Shown here piece after piece: positions 59,984-64,000 of a stretch of 64,000 bases of DNA. Below the pieces are notes generated by a model, which made no database searches, had not been told where the DNA came from, and saw only the letters and a list, made by a program, of their open reading frames with translations. Source of the DNA: Cladorhizidae sp. MBARI D1340-BT2. Its lineage: Eukaryota; Porifera; Demospongiae; Poecilosclerida; Cladorhizidae. How positions within the stretch are numbered: the first letter of the stretch is position 1; the number at the start of each line of letters is the position of its first letter. Location of the stretch: positions 43,158,509-43,222,508 of the forward strand of contig JAQNBH010000009.1 of the NCBI GenBank assembly GCA_028752905.1. The letters are read 5' to 3'. The position numbers and the translations under genes were made by a program.

Positions 59984-60478
59984 ATCTCTCCGTGTGCTCT
60001 CTTTTGATACTAAAATAAATGTTGCGATGTTACAACTATGCCTAAGTGAAGTTAGGGTACCTCAAAATCTGAGTGCATGAACTGGCTACAATTGTGACTC
60101 CCACCTTGCTACAGTATGTGGAAATGCAAGTATGGTTACAGGAAGCCGTATTCTATGCTGTGCTAGGAGTATTTTCATTAGCAAAGGAGCAGCACTTAGC
60201 CTGTGGTGACCTCATGAATATCAAATTTCCTTTTCTCCCAACCCGTCAGCATTTTCAGTGGTCATGCTTGACCACTTGGCACTTATTAACAAAAACTCGT
60301 ACAGAGTAATGCCTAGCACAAACTACAGCCAGAGCCAGATTTTGAAGTATCCCATCCCTGCAAGTAACCGTGCCATGGTTATACCCAATGCAACATTTCT
60401 AGTATCAAAAGATACTCACAGAGATCTGCTACAGATCAAGTGATGTAGAATCCAAAGTTGTAACCACAACTTTTGTTG
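59914..60478. mobile_element. Foldback/MITE-like element with long terminal inverted repeats
   Basis: The left arm (about 59914-60035, with CTTGTGGTTACGACTTTGGA and TCTTTTGATACTA) is matched inversely by the right arm (about 60380-60478, with TAGTATCAAAAGATA and TCCAAAGTTGTAACCACAA). Arms are about 100 bp and imperfect; the interior is non-coding. Confidence 0.7.
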
Positions 60479-60589
60479 GGTTTTCTATTATGTGGTTTTG
60501 GTAGGTGGGGCATGTTCTATCACTGGGTCAAAGATAACACACTGGATCAATATCACATAATATGTACACATTTACAATAGAATAAGTGT

Positions 60590-61110
60590 ATGGGATTGAC
60601 ATACAGTGAGGAAGGTTGACAATAGCTGTATGATAACACAGTAGATCCATGACACTAGGTTGAGGCAGGTGGACAGTAGCTCCATGATAATACAGTATAT
60701 CCATGACACTAGGTTGAGGCAGGTAGACAATAGCTTTATGGGGGACACACATTGGACTAACATCTTACTTGAGTAGGTTGACAGTAGCTCTATGGGGACA
60801 CACACTGGACCAACACCACCCTGGGTTGAAGTAGGTTGACAATAGCTCTATGGGGACACACACTGGACCAACATCACACTGGGTTGAGGCAAGTTGAAGC
60901 AAGTTGACAATAGCTCTATGGGGACACACACTGGACCAACATCACACTAGGTTGAAGCAAGTTGGCAATAGCTCTATGGGGACACACACTGGACCAACAT
61001 CACACTGGGTTGAGGCAAGCTGAAGTAGGTTGACAATAGCTCTATGGGGACACACACTGGACCAACACACTGGGTGTAGGCAGGTTGAAGTAGGTTGGCA
61101 ATATGGGGAC
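60590..61110. repeat. 58-64-bp repeat, about 8 copies
   Basis: Units with AGGTTGACAATAGCTCTATG and GGGACACACACTGGACCAAC. Confidence 0.88.
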
Positions 61111-61249
61111 AGGGATACAGAGTTAACTGTGCAGCCAGCTCTGATTAAACGCCATAAGGGGCAAACTTGGGGGGAAATTTTAATTTGAACAACCCCCCCA
61201 ATCTTGGTATGCACATGCCCAATAAACGACTCTAATTATTGACTTCCAG

Positions 61250-61348
61250 GGCAACCGAGCAAAATTAAAGAAATTTTTTGAAGCTGACGATCGCGACCAC
61301 CTTGGTGAACAGTCTCTTCCTGGATTTTGCCACTGTTTCTGTTTCTGA
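61250..61348 (+). CDS. Candidate SFSWAP terminal exon B
   Basis: Acceptor GACTTCCAG is in phase 0, like the exon 6 donor. 32 codons (GNRAKLKKFFEADDRDHLGE and more) precede TGA, and AATAAA occurs near 61523. The basic/acidic start fits the tail of a splicing protein better than exon A, but no family match is recognised. A longer open frame in another phase overlaps it. Confidence 0.25.
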   Translation, partial: GNRAKLKKFFEADDRDHLGEQSLPGFCHCFCF

Positions 61349-61644
61349 GCAACTCATGGATGTATTTCTTTGCTTAAAGTTTTGCTGTAGACAGAGCGAC
61401 GTAGCGCTGCATAGCTTTTGTTTGCTTACCTCCACAGAGCCATTCTTACACCAACAGCTTGCTGCGTCTGATAGGAACAGCTTGTTGTCGAAGGGAAAAA
61501 GTGAAATGTACAGTGAACCACAAATAAAGTTGGTGTTCAATGACAAGGAGAGAGGTGTGAAGTGTATGCATGATTAGCACATGTGATGTGGTATGCTGTA
61601 ACTTGCATTGCCACAGGTTGGTCATTATTATTAAATGCTGTGAC

Positions 61645-61650
61645 TTTATT
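61645..61650 (-). terminator. Polyadenylation signal candidate for TBCE
   Basis: AATAAA on the minus strand, about 260 bp past the TBCE stop codon. Confidence 0.4.
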
Positions 61651-61910
61651 CCTTGCAGGCATTCTTGAGCACAGTCAAAAGCTTATTCACATAACTTCAC
61701 CAAACCTCTCTATATATATATACATATTTCTAATAATAAATTCATGTTTCATGTTCTAATACAATACTAATATTGTTCTAGGGATTGTGCATAGCTACTA
61801 AGGGTGAGCTGTGCCTAAAAATGGGCATGGTTAAGGTTAAAATGGGATTATGATGTGGTGAGCGACTAATTAACATCTGCCTAGGAATGTGTTCTCGTGG
61901 TTTTCTTAGT

Positions 61911-62000
61911 TCACCACCTCAGCAGAATAGTGTCTCCGTCTTCAATGGAGTAGAAGGAGAGCTGCCTCAGATCGTCACTCAGCTCAATCTCGTGTGACCC
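61911..62000 (-). CDS. TBCE: TBCE (tubulin-folding cofactor E), last exon
   Basis: After acceptor TTGTTACAG the minus strand encodes GSHEIELSDDLRQL, then SFYSIEDGDTILLRW and a stop at 61913-61911. TBCE proteins end with a ubiquitin-like domain whose last strands read EIEL..DL..L.FYS...GD.LLVRW, so the match is specific despite its length. TBCE takes alpha-tubulin from the folding pathway and, with TBCD, assembles the tubulin heterodimer. The upstream exons should be at higher coordinates; none was recognised to 64000. The gene is convergent with SFSWAP. Confidence 0.75.
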   Translation of the reverse strand, partial: GSHEIELSDDLRQLSFYSIEDGDTILLRW

Positions 62001-62184
62001 CTGTAACAATTGTATTGCAATGATCAAGCCAAAAAAAATGTTGCATCCTCTTAATAAAATATCATTTGAGTTTCGTTATCTCTGCACAAGGTAAGCTTCA
62101 GACAACACCAGCCATCTTTGCTAAGACAAACTTGCTGGCATCGTTGGCTCATTTCTTGGTGATTGAGACAGCTATTGAGCTTGT

Positions 62185-63040
62185 TACAGCCATTGGAGTT
62201 TGTAACAGCTAGTTACAGCTATTAGAGTGTTATAGCTATTAGAGTTTTTTTTTTTTACAGGTATTAGAGTTTGTAATACAGCGATTAGAGTTTGTTACAG
62301 TGATTACAGTTATTGAGTTTGTTATAGCTATTAAAGTATGATTAGAGTTTGTTACAGCCATACAGTTTGTTACAGCTATTAGAATTTTTTACAGCTTTTT
62401 TTACATCTATTAGAATTTGTTAAGAGTTTTTGTTATAGCTATTAGAGTTTGTTACAGCTATTAGAGGTTTTATACATCTATAACAGCTAGAGTTTGTTAT
62501 AGCTATTAGAGTTTTTGTTATAGTTATTAGAGTTTGTTACAGCGTTTGTTACAGCTTTTAGAGTGTTACAGCTATTAGAGTTTTTTACAGCTATTAGAAT
62601 TTATTATAGTAATTAGAGTTTAGTAATTAGAGTTTTGTTACAGGTTTGTTGTGTACAGGTTTGTTGTGTACAGCTATTAGAGTTTATTAGAGTGTTTTTT
62701 TTACATCTATAAGAGTTTGATATAGATATTAGTTATTACAGCCATTAATTTGTTACAGCTATTAAAATTTGTTACATCTAATAGAGTTTGTTACAACCAT
62801 TAGAGTTTGTTATAGTCATTAGAGTTTGTTATAGCCATTGGAATTATTCCAGCTATTAGAGTTTGTTACAGCTATTAAAGTTTCTTACAGCTATATATAA
62901 GAGTTTCTTATAGCCATTAGAGTTTTTTTTGCAGCTGTTGGAGTTTGTTACAGCTATTAGAGTTTGTTATAGCCATTAGAGTTTGTTATAGCCATTAGAG
63001 TGTTATAGCCATTAGAGTTTGTTACAGCCATTAGAGTTTG
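62185..63040. repeat. Degenerate 18-20-bp repeat, about 45 copies
   Basis: Variants of TTAGAGTTTGTTACAGCTAT with many small insertions and deletions; probably TBCE intron, upstream of its last exon. Confidence 0.88.
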
Positions 63041-63184
63041 TTCTATAACGTGAAGCCTAAAATTTGTCAATATAATGACTACCTTCTAGATAATGTGTCT
63101 TGTTGCATAACATTAAAAATTATTTTTAAAGTGTATCACTGGAAAAGCATACACATTGGGGGACCACTCCCTACCATTGGTTTC

Positions 63185-63500
63185 ACACCTGTTTTAATAT
63201 GGTACCCCCTCCCCTCCCACCTGTTTTAATATGGTACCCCCTCCCCTCCCGCCTGTTTTAATATGGTACCCCCTCCCCTCCCACCTGTTTTATATGGTAC
63301 CCCCTCCCCTCCCACCTGTTTTAATATGGTACCCCCTCCCCTCCCACCTGTTTTAATATGGTACCCCTCCCCTCACACCTGTTTTAATATGGTACCCCCT
63401 CCCCTCACACCTGTTTTAATATGGTACCCCCTCCCCTCACACCTGTTTTAATATGGTACCCCCTCCCCTCACACCTGTTTTAATATGGTACCCCCTCCCC
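63185..63500. repeat. 31-32-bp minisatellite, about 10 copies
   Basis: The unit is CACCTGTTTTAATATGGTAC plus CCCCTCCCCTCC. From 63500 to 64000 no exon is assigned. Confidence 0.92.
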
Positions 63501-64000
63501 CCATGTTAGCAGTTTCTTAACGTTCAGCCAGTTGTACTGAAAGCATCAACAACACTTCAAGCATGCCTTGAATCCTTCCCTAAAGTACTAAACTATAAGT
63601 CCAAACCCACCCGCCTTCCCGGTCAAGGATTGATCATCTCTGCTCTGCCTTAACTCGAGTACCATAAGTCAATTCTACTATGCAGTTTCTCAATAAAACA
63701 CGAAAATTGGTAAAAGATCGTCAACACAATAAACACGTGTATGCAGAATAAATAACCCACACCCAGTTAAGCTGTTAGGTTTGTGGAGTTGTCGCTCCTG
63801 GGCAACCAAGTCCAAGAGGATCCTATCAAAATATCTGTGTCTTTTTAAAGTTACCCTGTGCAACTAATATACAAAGTCCTTGAGCCGGTCATATATGTGG
63901 GTCCAGTCGTGGGTAGCATAAAGTGCTGGAGTCCCAGAAGGCAGTGTGACAGTAGTGCATTCATCATCCATCTAAACTATTGGATTGACTCGTCAAGGAA

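Noticed and set aside
61265..61577. Long open frames on both strands around 61.3-61.6 kb
   Set aside because: Neither resembles a known family and they overlap each other; only the short phase-compatible exon B is kept as a weak candidate.
63864..63971. 35-codon minus-strand frame starting MDDECTTVTLPSG
   Set aside because: Looks mildly coding but matches nothing in TBCE and has no splice evidence.

Overview
The window is animal nuclear DNA: split genes with GT-AG introns (many only 66-120 bp), metazoan-type proteins and a decayed Ty3/Gypsy retrotransposon. Compact exons, a very tight head-to-head gene pair and extreme minisatellite content make me favour a non-bilaterian animal, most likely a demosponge. 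That taxonomic guess is an inference from general knowledge, not from a search.

Left part (1-14 kb): the first three coding exons of a RasGAP of the RASAL1/RASA4 type lie on the minus strand (13582 down to 8980) and encode the start of the first C2 domain. The rest of that gene must lie mostly left of the window. About 13 kb without a recognised gene follows, filled with unrelated minisatellites, two small exon candidates and an inverted-repeat element.

Middle (27.3-43.7 kb): a complete minus-strand LRRC74A-like leucine-rich-repeat gene can be assembled from 12 exons whose phases all agree (524 codons plus stop). Its 8.3-kb intron 9 holds a 39-bp minisatellite split by a Ty3/Gypsy element (about 31.9-35.0 kb, minus strand).

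Right part (43.8-61.9 kb): SFSWAP, the suppressor-of-white-apricot splicing regulator, starts only 97 bp from the LRRC74A start, divergently. Six exons are clear: the N-terminal SWAP domain, SURP1, SURP2 and an acidic tail. Its introns 3 and 4 carry two large arrays plus a 7.7-kb array of about 168 monomers, each with a perfect 8-bp inverted repeat. The C-terminus is uncertain, with two candidate terminal exons, and no RS domain was found. The last exon of a tubulin cofactor E gene (TBCE) lies convergently at 61911-62000 on the minus strand.

Overall, more than 30 tandem arrays of mostly unrelated monomers (15 bp to about 99 bp) occupy roughly half of the 64 kb. They sit in introns and intergenic DNA and leave the exons and the short introns almost untouched; the exception is an in-frame 15-bp repeat in the last clear SFSWAP exon. 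Nearly all long open frames outside the named exons are by-products of these arrays.
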